Made by a program: the position numbers and the translations under genes
Assembly (NCBI RefSeq): GCF_017349075.1
Contig: NZ_JAFMOF010000004.1
Span: 620,001 to 684,000, forward strand
DNA: 64,000 nt
Source: Streptomyces triculaminicus
GTDB taxonomy: Bacteria > Actinomycetota > Actinomycetes > Streptomycetales > Streptomycetaceae
Direction: 5' to 3'
Notes under the pieces: generated by a model
The model's input: only the letters and a program-made list of their open reading frames with translations
Told to the model about the DNA's origin: nothing
The model's database searches: none
Shown here: in pieces, positions 18,300-27,326 of the stretch
How positions within the stretch are numbered: position 1 is the first letter of the stretch
How the letters are laid out: each line of letters opens with the position of its first letter

Positions 18300-18728
18300 T
18301 CAGGCCTGTGGATAACTCCCGGCCCGCTCCCCCGGCCCACCGTCCTCCGGCCGGCTGCCCTCCGGCCGGCCGTCGATGCGGTTGACCAGCAGCGTCATCT
18401 CGTAGCCGATGCGGCCGATGTCGGCGTCGGCGCCGCCCAGGACGCACAGGCAGCTGTCCTGCCCGGCAGCGGTCACGAACAGCACGCCACCGTCGAACTC
18501 GACCATCGTCTGCCGCACCCGGCCCGCCCGGAACTGGCGGCCCGTGCCCTTGGCCAGGCTGTGCAGACCCGACGCCACGGCCGCCAGGCGCTCGGCGTCC
18601 GACCTCTCCAGGCTCGCGCTCGCCCCCGTCACCAGTCCGTCGTCGGACAGCACCAGGGCGTGTCGTATTTCCCCCACGCGCTCCGTCAGACCGTCCAGCA
18701 TCGCGTCGAGTTCCCTGCCGATCGACAT
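18300..18728 (-). CDS. Roadblock/LC7 domain protein
   Basis: A 142-residue small cytoplasmic protein with the roadblock/LC7 fold. Matching segments are LDAMLDGLTERVGEIRHALVLSDDGLVTGAS, ERLAAVASGLHSLAKG, TMVEFDGGVLFVTAAGQDSCLCVLG and IGYEMTLLVNRI. In actinomycetes such proteins (CvnB/MglB-like) usually regulate small Ras-like GTPases inside conservons together with a sensor kinase, a DUF742 protein and a GTPase. None of those partners is next to this copy, so it is an orphan. The ATG at 18728 gives the family's usual MSIGRELDAML start. Confidence 0.88.
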   Translation of the reverse strand: MSIGRELDAMLDGLTERVGEIRHALVLSDDGLVTGASASLERSDAERLAAVASGLHSLAKGTGRQFRAGRVRQTMVEFDGGVLFVTAAGQDSCLCVLGGADADIGRIGYEMTLLVNRIDGRPEGSRPEDGGPGERAGSYPQA

Positions 18729-18852
18729 ACCCCGCCTCCCCGTTCCCCAATTCCCCGTAAGTGCCGTGCAAGCCTCGCTCACCTCTGTGCTCCCGGCAAC
18801 CCGCCCGGCCCGTCGGCACGCGTCTGTGCGCCAGTTGGCACAGGATGGGGAC

Positions 18853-19281
18853 ATGGCACGGAAAATGAGCAAAGAAGAGTGGCGGGAATTTCTCTCGGCG
18901 GACGGCCGTACGGGCAAACTCGCCACGGTGCGGCCCGACGGCAGCCCGCACATCGCCCCCATCTGGTTCGTTCTCGACGGTGACGACCTCGTCTTCAACA
19001 CGGGCAAGAAAACGGTCAAGGGCCGCAATCTCTCCCAGGACGGCCGGATCGCGCTCTGCGTGGACGACGACAAGCCGCCGTACGCCTTTGTCACGGTGCA
19101 GGGACGGGCGCGTCTGAGCGACGATCTGGACGAGATCCGCGCGTGGGCGACGACGATCGGCGGACGGTACATGGGAAAGGAGCGCGCGGAGGAGTACGGG
19201 GCCCGTAATGGTGTTCCGGGCGAGCTGGTCGTCCGGGTGCGGGTCGAGAACGTGGTGGCGGTCGCGGCGGTCGCCGAGTAG
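18853..19281 (+). CDS. PPOX-class F420/flavin-dependent oxidoreductase
   Basis: A 142-residue split beta-barrel protein of the pyridoxamine 5'-phosphate oxidase-like group. Typical blocks are KLATVRPDGSPHIAPIWFVLDGDDLVFNTGKKTVKGRNL and RIALCVDDDKPPYAFVTVQGRARL. Many actinomycete members of this short subgroup use coenzyme F420; others bind FMN or haem, so the cofactor is not certain. The ATG at 18853 follows GATGGGG. It is divergent from the roadblock gene, with a 124-bp shared upstream region. Confidence 0.85.
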   Translation: MARKMSKEEWREFLSADGRTGKLATVRPDGSPHIAPIWFVLDGDDLVFNTGKKTVKGRNLSQDGRIALCVDDDKPPYAFVTVQGRARLSDDLDEIRAWATTIGGRYMGKERAEEYGARNGVPGELVVRVRVENVVAVAAVAE

Positions 19282-19388
19282 CACCGGGCATCGGGCACCG
19301 GTCGGCTCCCCGTCATTTGTCGGAGGTTCAACTCCCCTACCACCGGGAACACTTGAACGACCGCAGGAAATGCCGCTCATGGGGGCAG

Positions 19389-19703
19389 GTGATCCGCGTG
19401 TTCGAGAAACTTCGCAGGCGAGTCGAAGAGGCGCGGCAGGCACCCGCCCCGGGACCCTCGGCGAGTCCCGGTTCCGGCCGGGCGCGGCAGCGCAATCTTT
19501 TCGAGGCGGCGGCGGTTTATGTGGCGGCCTGCGCCGAGAACGACGTCGAAAAGAGCGCGGAAGCGGCCCGCTGGGTCTCTCCTGAGGCCCTCGGCTTCGG
19601 GGTGAACGAGCTGGCGTGCCGGGCCGTCATAGCGCTGGCCCGGGAGCGCGACGAGTCGCCGCAGACGGTGGCGCGCACGCTCCTGGGGCTGCCGGCGGCC
19701 TGA
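19389..19703 (+). CDS. Small hypothetical protein
   Basis: An approximately 104-residue protein that I do not recognise. The N-terminus is a charged helix (FEKLRRRVEEARQ), followed by a Pro/Ser/Ala linker. A second helical part (RQRNLFEAAAVYVAACAEND to VARTLLGLPAA) has regular hydrophobic spacing. No signal peptide or membrane helix is visible. The start is uncertain: GTG at 19389 or GTG at 19398, both in frame and after GGGGGCAGG. Coding potential is supported by strong codon bias over the whole length. Confidence 0.5.
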   Translation: MIRVFEKLRRRVEEARQAPAPGPSASPGSGRARQRNLFEAAAVYVAACAENDVEKSAEAARWVSPEALGFGVNELACRAVIALARERDESPQTVARTLLGLPAA

Positions 19704-19869
19704 AGTCCGTCCCACCGGACGTGGCGCCGCGCGTGTCGCGGCGTCGTCTCCCGCTCGGCGGGCGTTCCCCGATCCGTCATCTTGAAGTCGTGTACATGTC
19801 ACGCCGTGCGTCCTACGCTGCCATCGCACCCCGCGCGCCCCCACCGACTTCCCTCGCACGGAGGACCTC

Positions 19870-20763
19870 GTGCCCGCCGCAGCCCGCTCCGACAGCCCCC
19901 GCCCGCCCCGCCGCCGCTACTCCCTCGCCCTGGCCACGGCCTTCGGGCTGGCCGCCACGTCCCTGGGCCTGTGGGCCTCGGACTCCGCGGCCGCCCCGGC
20001 CGTGCCCACCCCGGACCATGTCGTGGTCGTCGTGTTCGAGAACCACGGCTACGGCCAGGTCATGGGCAACTCCGGCGCGCCGTACATCAACTCCCTCGCC
20101 GCGGGCGGCGCCAGCCTGACCGCCTCGTACGCCGAGACCCACCCGAGCCAGCCCAACTACTACGCCCTGTTCTCCGGTGACACCCAGGGCGTCACCGACG
20201 ACAGCTGCGTCGAGCCCGGTTTCAGCGACGAGGCCAACCTCGCCTCGGAGCTCATGGCCAACGGCAAGACCTGGGCCAGCTACAACGAATCCCTGCCGGC
20301 CGAGGGGTCGACCACCTGCTCGAGCGGCAAGTACCGCCAGAAGCACAACCCGTGGTTCGGCTTCGACAACGTCCCCACCAGCACCGCGCACACCTTCGGC
20401 GCCTTCCCCCGCGACTACGCCACCCTGCCCACGGTCTCCTTCGTCGTGCCGAACATGTGCAGCGACATGCACGACTGCTCCGTAGGAACCGGCGACACCT
20501 GGCTGAAGAACAACCTCAAGGGCTACGCCGACTGGGCCAAGACCCACAACAGCCTGCTGCTGATCACCTTCGACGAGGACAACCGCCTCAGCGGCAACCG
20601 CATACCCACCGTCCTCTACGGCCAGCAGGTCAAGGCCGGCGCCACCTCCGCCACCACGTACAACCACTACGACGTGCTGCGCACGCTCGAGACGATGCAC
20701 GGCCTGCCGCACGCCGGAAACGCCGCGAACGCCAAGGACATCACCGGCATCTGGAACAACTGA
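19870..20763 (+). CDS. Secreted phosphoesterase (acid phosphatase/phospholipase C-like)
   Basis: A 297-residue exported protein with an RRRYSLALATAFGLAATSLGL signal peptide. The mature part belongs to the phosphoesterase family of bacterial phospholipase C and AcpA-like acid phosphatases. Supporting segments are PDHVVVVVFENHGYGQVMGN with the metal-binding Glu-Asn, the TASYAETHPSQPNYYALFSGD nucleophile region, and LLLITFDEDN with metal ligands. It would hydrolyse phosphomonoesters or phospholipids outside the cell. The GTG at 19870 follows GGAGGA. The MFS gene starts 2 bp after its stop, so the two are likely one operon. Confidence 0.85.
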   Translation: MPAAARSDSPRPPRRRYSLALATAFGLAATSLGLWASDSAAAPAVPTPDHVVVVVFENHGYGQVMGNSGAPYINSLAAGGASLTASYAETHPSQPNYYALFSGDTQGVTDDSCVEPGFSDEANLASELMANGKTWASYNESLPAEGSTTCSSGKYRQKHNPWFGFDNVPTSTAHTFGAFPRDYATLPTVSFVVPNMCSDMHDCSVGTGDTWLKNNLKGYADWAKTHNSLLLITFDEDNRLSGNRIPTVLYGQQVKAGATSATTYNHYDVLRTLETMHGLPHAGNAANAKDITGIWNN

Positions 20764-20765
20764 CC

Positions 20766-22049
20766 GTGTATCTAGCGGACAGCCGTACCACCGCGGACAC
20801 CGCCGGCCGCGACAGCGCTCCCGGCCGGCGGACCGCCGTCATACCGGCCACGGTGCTCACCCTGGGCGCCGTCAGCCTGATCACCGACGTCTCCTCCGAG
20901 ATGGTCACCGCCGTACTGCCGCTCTACCTCGTCACCGGCCTGGGGCTGTCGCCCCTGGGGTTCGGCCTCCTGGACGGCGTCTACAACGGGGTCAGCGCGC
21001 TCGTGCGGCTCCTCGGCGGCCGGCTCTCCGACCGCGGCGACGGCGGCCACAAGACCGTGGCCGCCGTCGGCTACGGCATCTCCGCACTGTGCAAGCCGCT
21101 GCTGCTCGTCGCGCACAGCCTGCCGCTGATCGGCGCCGTCCTCGCCGCCGACCGCACCGGCAAGGGGCTGCGCACGGCACCGCGCGACGCGATGATCTCC
21201 CTGGCCTGCGAACCGGGCGGCCGCGGCCGGGCCTTCGGGGTGCACCGCGCGATGGACACCGCCGGGGCGCTGCTGGGCCCGTTGTGCGCCTTCCTCATCC
21301 TGCGGGCCGCGGCGGAGGGGTACGACGCGGTCTTCACCGTGAGCGGCTGCGTGGCGGCACTCGGGGTCCTGGTCCTGCTGCTGTTCGTGCCCGGCGGGCA
21401 GCCGAACCCCACGCACGGTCCGCGTCCCCGGCGCACCGGAGCGCGGATTCCGTTGCGCGAGGTGCTGCGACGGCCCGGCGTACGCCGGCTGACCGGCTGC
21501 GCGATGCTGCTCGGCCTGACCACCGTGAGCGACTCGTTCCTCTACCTCACTCTGCAGCGCCGCCTGGACCTGCCCGAGGCGTGGTTCCCGCTGCTGCCCC
21601 TGGGCACGGCGGGGACGTTCCTGCTGCTGGCGGTGGGACTGGGCACCCTCGCCGACCGCTTCGGCCGCCGCCGGCTCTTCCTCTGCGGCCACCTGGCGCT
21701 GCTCGGGGCGTACGTCCTGCTCCTCGCGCCGCTCGGCGGCTCACCGGCCCTGGCCGCCGTCGTCCTCGCCCTGCACGGCGCCTTCTACGCCGCCACCGAC
21801 GGCGTCCTCGCCGCGGCGACCGCCGACGCCGTGCCCCGCGCGATCCGCGGCAGCGGACTGGCCGTGGTGCAGACCGGCCAGGCGGCCGCCCGCTTCGTCT
21901 GCTCGATCGCGTTCGGCGCCGCCTGGACCGCTTGGGGCGACCGTACGGCCCTGGGCGCCGCGGCGGCCGGGCTGCTGGTCTCCGCCGCGCTCAGCGCGCT
22001 GCTGCTGCGCCCGTCCCCCACCGACGCCACCCCGGAGCACGCACGGTGA
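20766..22049 (+). CDS. MFS transporter
   Basis: A 427-residue integral membrane protein of the major facilitator superfamily with about 12 helices. MFS hallmarks include GGRLSDRGDGGHKTVAAVGYG between helices 2 and 3 and the equivalent ADRFGRRRLFLCGHL in the second half. DRTGKGLRTAPRDAMIS resembles the conserved loop of an MFS branch common in actinomycetes. The GTG at 20766 lies just after the phosphoesterase stop. The gene ends in a GTGA overlap with the next one. Substrate unknown; the secreted phosphatase upstream hints at uptake or export of a phosphate-linked compound, which is only inference. Confidence 0.86.
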   Translation: MYLADSRTTADTAGRDSAPGRRTAVIPATVLTLGAVSLITDVSSEMVTAVLPLYLVTGLGLSPLGFGLLDGVYNGVSALVRLLGGRLSDRGDGGHKTVAAVGYGISALCKPLLLVAHSLPLIGAVLAADRTGKGLRTAPRDAMISLACEPGGRGRAFGVHRAMDTAGALLGPLCAFLILRAAAEGYDAVFTVSGCVAALGVLVLLLFVPGGQPNPTHGPRPRRTGARIPLREVLRRPGVRRLTGCAMLLGLTTVSDSFLYLTLQRRLDLPEAWFPLLPLGTAGTFLLLAVGLGTLADRFGRRRLFLCGHLALLGAYVLLLAPLGGSPALAAVVLALHGAFYAATDGVLAAATADAVPRAIRGSGLAVVQTGQAAARFVCSIAFGAAWTAWGDRTALGAAAAGLLVSAALSALLLRPSPTDATPEHAR

Positions 22050-23083
22050 ACCGCGCCCCCCTCGACCGCAGGAACCGGCTGCTCATCCTGCTCACCGCCG
22101 TCCTGCTGCTGACCACCGTGGCCGTCGGCGCCACCCTGCACGCGGCGGATCGGGCCGGCGAGAAGGACCGCGCCCGCTCCGGCGGCCCGGCCGTGCGCTC
22201 CGGCAAGGTCACATTGGACGCCCCCGGCCGCGGCGTCTTCCGCAACATGGCCTGGGGCCCGCACCGCGACGAGATCGCCTCGGTGGCCGCCGACGACCCC
22301 TCCGGCCCGCGCACCGCCTCCGGCGTCCGCTGCCTGCGCTTCCACGCGGCCGGGGGAACCGGCGTCTGCCTCCAGGCGGTGCGCGGCGGACTCCGCGACC
22401 GCTACCGGGCCATCGTCCTCGACGCGCACCTGCGCGAACTGCGCCGCTACGACCTCGCGGGCATACCCACCCGCGCCCGGGTCTCCCCCGACGGCCACAC
22501 CGTCGCCTGGACGGTGTTCGTCAGCGGCGACTCCTACGCGGGCACGGCCTTCTCCACCCGCACCTCGGTGCTGGACGTGCGCACCGGAGAGCTGGACCGC
22601 GATCTGGAGGCCTACGCCCTCTTCCTGGACGACCGTCCGCACAAGGCCGCCGACATCAACGTCTGGGGCGTCACCTTCGCCGACGACACCCACTTCTACG
22701 CCACCGTCGCGACGGGCGGCACGACCCATCTGGTGCGCGGGGACCGCGAGAGCAGGACCCTGCGCGCGCTGCACGAGAACGTCGAATGCCCGTCCCTGTC
22801 CCCCGACGGAACGCGCATCGCCTACAAGAAGCGCGTCCAGGGTGCCTCCTCCGACGCGCCCTGGCGGCTGTACGTACTGGACCTGAGGACCCTGCGCGAG
22901 AGCCCCACCGCCGAGCGGCGCAACATCGACGACCAGGCCGTCTGGCGGGACGCGGAGACTCTGGTGTACTCGCTGCCCGGCGACTACGGCTCCGACCTGT
23001 GGACCGTTCCCGCCGACGGCTCCGGCGCCCCCCGGGTGACCATGACGGCGGCTCTCGCCCCCGCCTTCACCGGCCGTTCCTGA
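22046..23083 (+). CDS. Membrane-anchored TolB/beta-propeller-like protein
   Basis: A 345-residue protein with one N-terminal membrane anchor (RLLILLTAVLLLTTVAVGATL) and an extracytoplasmic part with repeated WD40/PD40-like blades. Examples are MAWGPHRDEIASVAADD, ARVSPDGHTVAWTVF, CPSLSPDGTRIAYKKR and LWTVPADGSG. The SPDGxxIA pattern is the hallmark of TolB-type propellers. The ligand or partner is unknown. The GTG at 22046 overlaps the MFS stop, so it is the third gene of the phosphoesterase operon. It overlaps the convergent desaturase gene by 17 bp at the 3' end. Confidence 0.8.
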   Translation: MNRAPLDRRNRLLILLTAVLLLTTVAVGATLHAADRAGEKDRARSGGPAVRSGKVTLDAPGRGVFRNMAWGPHRDEIASVAADDPSGPRTASGVRCLRFHAAGGTGVCLQAVRGGLRDRYRAIVLDAHLRELRRYDLAGIPTRARVSPDGHTVAWTVFVSGDSYAGTAFSTRTSVLDVRTGELDRDLEAYALFLDDRPHKAADINVWGVTFADDTHFYATVATGGTTHLVRGDRESRTLRALHENVECPSLSPDGTRIAYKKRVQGASSDAPWRLYVLDLRTLRESPTAERRNIDDQAVWRDAETLVYSLPGDYGSDLWTVPADGSGAPRVTMTAALAPAFTGRS

Positions 23084-24119
23084 CGGGCGCCCCGCCGCGC
23101 AGCGGGGCGCCGACCTCGTGCATGTGGCGCAGCGCCTGTGCGTAGGAGCCGAGGAGTCCGGTCTCCGTGTACGGCAGTCCCGTCTCCCGGCAGTGGGCGC
23201 GCACCAGAGACCGGGCGAGCCGCAGGCGGTGCCGGGGCATGCCCGGGAAGAGGTGGTGCTCGATCTGGTAGTTCAGTCCGCCCATGAACCAGTCGGTGAC
23301 CGGTCCGCCGCGGACGTTGCGGGAGGTGAGCACCTGCCGGCGCAGGTGTCCCCAGCGCTCGCCGCCGGGCTCGGGCATCTCCATGCCCTTGTGGTTGGGG
23401 GCGAAGACCATGCCCAGGTGAAGGCCGAAGAGGGCGTGGTGGAGCAGGGCGAAGGCGAGCGCCTTGCCGGGCGGCATGGCGGACAGCAGCAGAGTCGCGT
23501 AGCCGGCGGCGTGGAGGGCCAGGAACAGCGCCTCGACCCCGCGCTCGCCCGCCTCCTGCCGTTTGAGATCGAGCACGCCCGAAACCTTCAGATTGATGCC
23601 TTCGAGCAGCAGAAGGGGAAAGAACAGCCGCGCCTGATGCCGGGTGAGCCACCGTGCGAGGCCCTCGCGGCGGGCGGCCTGCCGCTCGGTCCACACCAGG
23701 ACGCCGACCCCCACGTCGGGGTCCTTGTCGACGTGGTTGGGGTTGGCGTGGTGGCGGACGTGCTTGTCGTTCCACCAGGCGTGGCTCATGCCGAGCAGCA
23801 GATTGCCGTGCACGAGCCCCAGCAGGCGGTTGACGCGGCGGGTGGCGGCTATCTGGGCGTGCCCGCTGTCGTGGCCGACGAAGGCGACACGGGCGGAGAA
23901 GACCGCGGCGGGCACGGCCAGGAGGAGGACCCACCACGTGTCGCCGAGCGCCACCACGGCGGCGGCCGTCGCGGCGAGGGAGAGCAGGTCGGCCGCGACG
24001 GTCAGGGCGTAGCGGCGCCGGTCGCGCTCGAGGAGGCCCGCCGCCCTGACCTGTCGCAGGAGCGGGGCGAAGTCGCTGCCCGCGCGGGGTTCCGCACGGA
24101 CGGCAGTGGCCTGGGGCAT
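23067..24119 (-). CDS. Membrane fatty acid desaturase
   Basis: A 350-residue membrane di-iron desaturase. The three histidine boxes are present: HDSGH, HVRHH (in WWNDKHVRHHANPN) and HHLFPGMPRH (in NYQIEHHLFP), with four or more hydrophobic segments between them. It introduces a double bond into membrane lipid acyl chains. The QIEHH form of the third box is typical of front-end/acyl-lipid type enzymes. The ATG at 24119 has GGAGA upstream. Its redox partner is not adjacent. A 267-bp spacer separates its start from the divergent helicase gene. Confidence 0.92.
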   Translation of the reverse strand: MPQATAVRAEPRAGSDFAPLLRQVRAAGLLERDRRRYALTVAADLLSLAATAAAVVALGDTWWVLLLAVPAAVFSARVAFVGHDSGHAQIAATRRVNRLLGLVHGNLLLGMSHAWWNDKHVRHHANPNHVDKDPDVGVGVLVWTERQAARREGLARWLTRHQARLFFPLLLLEGINLKVSGVLDLKRQEAGERGVEALFLALHAAGYATLLLSAMPPGKALAFALLHHALFGLHLGMVFAPNHKGMEMPEPGGERWGHLRRQVLTSRNVRGGPVTDWFMGGLNYQIEHHLFPGMPRHRLRLARSLVRAHCRETGLPYTETGLLGSYAQALRHMHEVGAPLRGGAPVRNGR

Positions 24120-24386
24120 GAGGTCTCCGATGACTCGATCAGCGGCTTTCGGCGGTCGGTCCGACCTCAAGGACCGTACGGAGCAGGGCCCTTGGCGGAC
24201 CATGGCGTCACCACCCGGGCCCTCGGGGGGGGCATCACCCGGACCGGCGGGGGGACAGCCCCCGGGTGCGGCGGGGGCCGAGCCCCCCTCCGGCGATATG
24301 GCGCACGTCACATGCTGAATCGCTTCGTCCGGAGCGCCGGACCTGTACCCTCGGCGACTCCGACTCCGGCTAGTCAAATTTGAGGA

Positions 24387-27326
24387 ATGCGCAGCCCTGT
24401 GACTCCGCTTTCTGCCGCACCGCCCTCCGATGTCCACCTCCTCGCCCGTTGCACGGCGGTCTTCCTCCCCGAAGACCCCGCCCGCACGGGACGCGTCGCG
24501 TTCTGGCTGCCGGACGGCGAACCGCCCGTCGCGGCGGGAGGCGACGCCGGTCCGGCCGTCGAAGAGCTGACCGTCGTCGTCCCCGACGGCCCGGACGTCA
24601 CCACCACGGTCGTTCGCGCCGTCGTGCTCCCCGTGCGTCAGGCCCTGCCCGTCCTCACCCGCGCCCGCGCAGCCGGCACCGACGAGGCGGCCGCCTTCTG
24701 GGGAGCCGCCGCCGTGCTCGCCCTCCAGCTCGCCGCACGCGGCAGGCTGCTCCCCGGGCTGACCGCCACCGACCACGACGCCTGGCGCGTCGGCCCGCTC
24801 ACCCCCGAGGACCAGCGCCGGGTGCGCGAACTGGCCGCCGCCATGCCGCCGGCCGCGCACGCCGTCCCCCTGCCGGGCGACGGTCCGCCGCTGCTGGGCG
24901 AGCCCGAGTCGCTCGTCCGCGCCTTCCTCGACGCCGTCGCCGACGGCCTGCCCCGCTCCCCGGCCGCCGCCCTCGCCTCCGGCGGCCGCGCCTTCGCGGC
25001 CCCCGAGCCGCAGAAGCTGCCCGAGCACCGGCCCTGGGCCGCGGACGTCTCCGCCGGCCACGACGCGGGCGTACGGCTGTCCCTGCGCGTCGAGGTCCTC
25101 GGCCTGACCGGCCCGGCAGACGCGTCCGGCGACGACGCCGGGGAGCGGACCGCCCACCCGCGCTTCCGGGCCGTGCTCCAGCTGCACAGCCTCAGCGACC
25201 CGGCACTCGTCGCGGACGCGGCGGACGTGTGGTCCGGCGCCACCCCCGCGGGGAGCGCATGGGGGCGCGGCACGCGCATGCACGCGCTCCTCGCGCTGCG
25301 CCGTGCGGCGAGCGCCTGGCCCGCGCTGTCGCCCCTGCTGTCGGCGGCCGTTCCGGACGCCGTCGACCTCGCCGACGAGGAGGCCGGCGAGCTGCTGGGC
25401 GCCGCCTCCGTGGCGCTGGACGCCGCCGGCGTCGAGGTGCACTGGCCCCGGGAGCTCGTGCGCAAGCTCACCGCACGCGCCGTCGTCGGCCCGCCCGACG
25501 ACGAGGACGCTCCCGCGCCCGACCGCCGCGCGGGTCCGCCGTCCGTGCTCTCAGCCGACGCCCTGCTCGCCTTCAGCTGGCGCTTCGCCATCGGCGACCA
25601 GGAGCTGACCCAGGAGGAACTCGACGTGCTCGCCGAGGCGAGCCGCCCCGCCGTGCGCCTGCGCGACCAGTGGGTGCTCGTCGACCCCGAGGCGGTGCGC
25701 CGCGCCCGCGAGCGCCGGGACCGCGCCCTCACCCCCGTCGAGGCGCTCGGCGCCGCGCTCACCGGCCGGGCCCGGGCCCGGTCCACCGGCGACGAGACCG
25801 TCGAGGTCGAGGCCACCGGCTGGCTGGCGGCCCTGCGCGACCGCATCGCCGACCCCGCGGCCACCCATGAACCGGTCGCCCAGCCGGCCGCGCTCGCCGC
25901 CACCCTGCGCGACTACCAGCTGCGGGGGCTGGACTGGCTGAACCGGATGACCTCGCTCGGCCTCGGCGGCTGCCTGGCCGACGACATGGGCCTGGGCAAG
26001 ACCATCACCCTCATCTCCCTCCATCTGCACCGCCAGACCCTGCCCGAAGCCACCGGCCCGACCCTTGTCGTGTGCCCCACCTCCCTCATGGGCAACTGGC
26101 AGCGCGAGATCGAACGTTTCGCTCCCGGCACCCCCGTGCGCCGCTTCCACGGTTCCGCGCGCTCCCTGGAGACCCTGGCCGACGGCGAGTTCGTCCTCAC
26201 CACCTACGGCACCATGCGGCGGGACTCCGAGGCCCTGGCCGGCACCGCCTGGGGCCTGGTCGTCGCCGACGAGGCCCAGCACGTCAAGAACCCCTACTCC
26301 GCGACCGCCAAGGCGCTGCGCACCATCGGCGCGCAGGCGCGGGTCGCGCTCAGCGGCACTCCGGTCGAGAACAACCTCTCCGAGCTGTGGGCCATCCTCG
26401 ACTGGACGACGCCCGGCCTGCTGGGCTCGCTGAGCGGCTTCCGCCGGCGCTACGCCCAGGCCGTCGAGGGCGGCGCCGACCCGGCCGCGGCCGAGCGGCT
26501 CGCCGCGCTCGTCCGCCCGTTCCTGCTGCGCCGCCGCAAGTCCGACCCCGGCATCGCGCCCGAACTGCCTCCCAAGACCGAGACGGACCGGGCGGTCGCG
26601 CTCACCAAGGAGCAGACGGTCCTGTACGAGGCGGTGGTCCGCGAACTGCTCGCCGAGGTCGGCGAGGCGGACGGCCTCGAACGCCGGGGACTGATCGTCA
26701 AGCTGCTCACCGGCCTGAAGCAGATCTGCAACCACCCGGCGCAGTTCCTGAAGGAACACGCCCCCAAGGACGACACCGCGCGGTTCGCCGGCCGCTCGGG
26801 CAAGGTGGAACTGCTGGACGAACTGCTGGACACCATCCTCGCCGAGGGGGCGAGCGTGCTCGTCTTCACGCAGTACGTCCAGATGGCGCGCCTCCTGGAG
26901 CGTCATCTGGCCGCGCGCGGCGTCCCGGCGCAGTTCCTGCACGGCGGCACTCCGGTGCCCGGCCGCGAGGAGATGGTCCGCCGCTTCCAGGACGGCGAGG
27001 TCCCGGTCTTCCTGCTGTCCTTGAAGGCCGCCGGTACGGGGCTGAACCTCACACGTGCCGCGCACGTCGTGCACTTCGACCGTTGGTGGAATCCCGCGGT
27101 CGAAACCCAGGCGACCGACCGCGCCTACCGCATCGGCCAGACCCAGCCCGTCCAGGTGCACCGCCTGATCGCCGAGGGCACGATCGAGGACCGGATCGCC
27201 GAGATGCTCCACCGCAAACAGGCACTGGCCGACGCGGTGCTCGGGGACGCCGGGGAGGTGGCGCTGACCGAACTGACCGACGCGGAACTCGCCGAGCTCG
27301 TCGAACTGAGGGGGACCACTCGATGA
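24387..27326 (+). CDS. SNF2-family DEAD/H helicase
   Basis: A 979-residue SNF2/Rad54-like ATPase. The N-terminal ~480 residues form the SNF2-associated domain found in bacterial members. The ATPase core follows, with LRDYQLRGLDWLNRM, motif I DDMGLGKTITL, motif II ADEAQHVKN, motif III LSGTPVENNLSELW, and the C-terminal motifs VLVFTQYVQM and ETQATDRAYRIGQTQPVQVHRL. Such proteins translocate on double-stranded DNA. The ATG at 24387 follows TGAGGA. It overlaps the SWIM protein gene by ATGA; this pairing recurs in actinomycetes and suggests joint function. The role is unproven, with repair and replication support as candidates. Confidence 0.93.
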   Translation: MRSPVTPLSAAPPSDVHLLARCTAVFLPEDPARTGRVAFWLPDGEPPVAAGGDAGPAVEELTVVVPDGPDVTTTVVRAVVLPVRQALPVLTRARAAGTDEAAAFWGAAAVLALQLAARGRLLPGLTATDHDAWRVGPLTPEDQRRVRELAAAMPPAAHAVPLPGDGPPLLGEPESLVRAFLDAVADGLPRSPAAALASGGRAFAAPEPQKLPEHRPWAADVSAGHDAGVRLSLRVEVLGLTGPADASGDDAGERTAHPRFRAVLQLHSLSDPALVADAADVWSGATPAGSAWGRGTRMHALLALRRAASAWPALSPLLSAAVPDAVDLADEEAGELLGAASVALDAAGVEVHWPRELVRKLTARAVVGPPDDEDAPAPDRRAGPPSVLSADALLAFSWRFAIGDQELTQEELDVLAEASRPAVRLRDQWVLVDPEAVRRARERRDRALTPVEALGAALTGRARARSTGDETVEVEATGWLAALRDRIADPAATHEPVAQPAALAATLRDYQLRGLDWLNRMTSLGLGGCLADDMGLGKTITLISLHLHRQTLPEATGPTLVVCPTSLMGNWQREIERFAPGTPVRRFHGSARSLETLADGEFVLTTYGTMRRDSEALAGTAWGLVVADEAQHVKNPYSATAKALRTIGAQARVALSGTPVENNLSELWAILDWTTPGLLGSLSGFRRRYAQAVEGGADPAAAERLAALVRPFLLRRRKSDPGIAPELPPKTETDRAVALTKEQTVLYEAVVRELLAEVGEADGLERRGLIVKLLTGLKQICNHPAQFLKEHAPKDDTARFAGRSGKVELLDELLDTILAEGASVLVFTQYVQMARLLERHLAARGVPAQFLHGGTPVPGREEMVRRFQDGEVPVFLLSLKAAGTGLNLTRAAHVVHFDRWWNPAVETQATDRAYRIGQTQPVQVHRLIAEGTIEDRIAEMLHRKQALADAVLGDAGEVALTELTDAELAELVELRGTTR

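Noticed and set aside
19319..19351. A tRNA T-arm-like sequence (GGAGGTTCAACTCCCC) before the small hypothetical gene
   Set aside because: The T-stem has a mismatch and I could not find a matching acceptor strand, D-arm or anticodon arm upstream. It is likely chance.
24120..24386. A possible small gene in the 267-bp gap between desaturase and SNF2 helicase
   Set aside because: Open frames here lack good start signals and codon bias. The G/C-rich runs look like spacer with weak hairpins.
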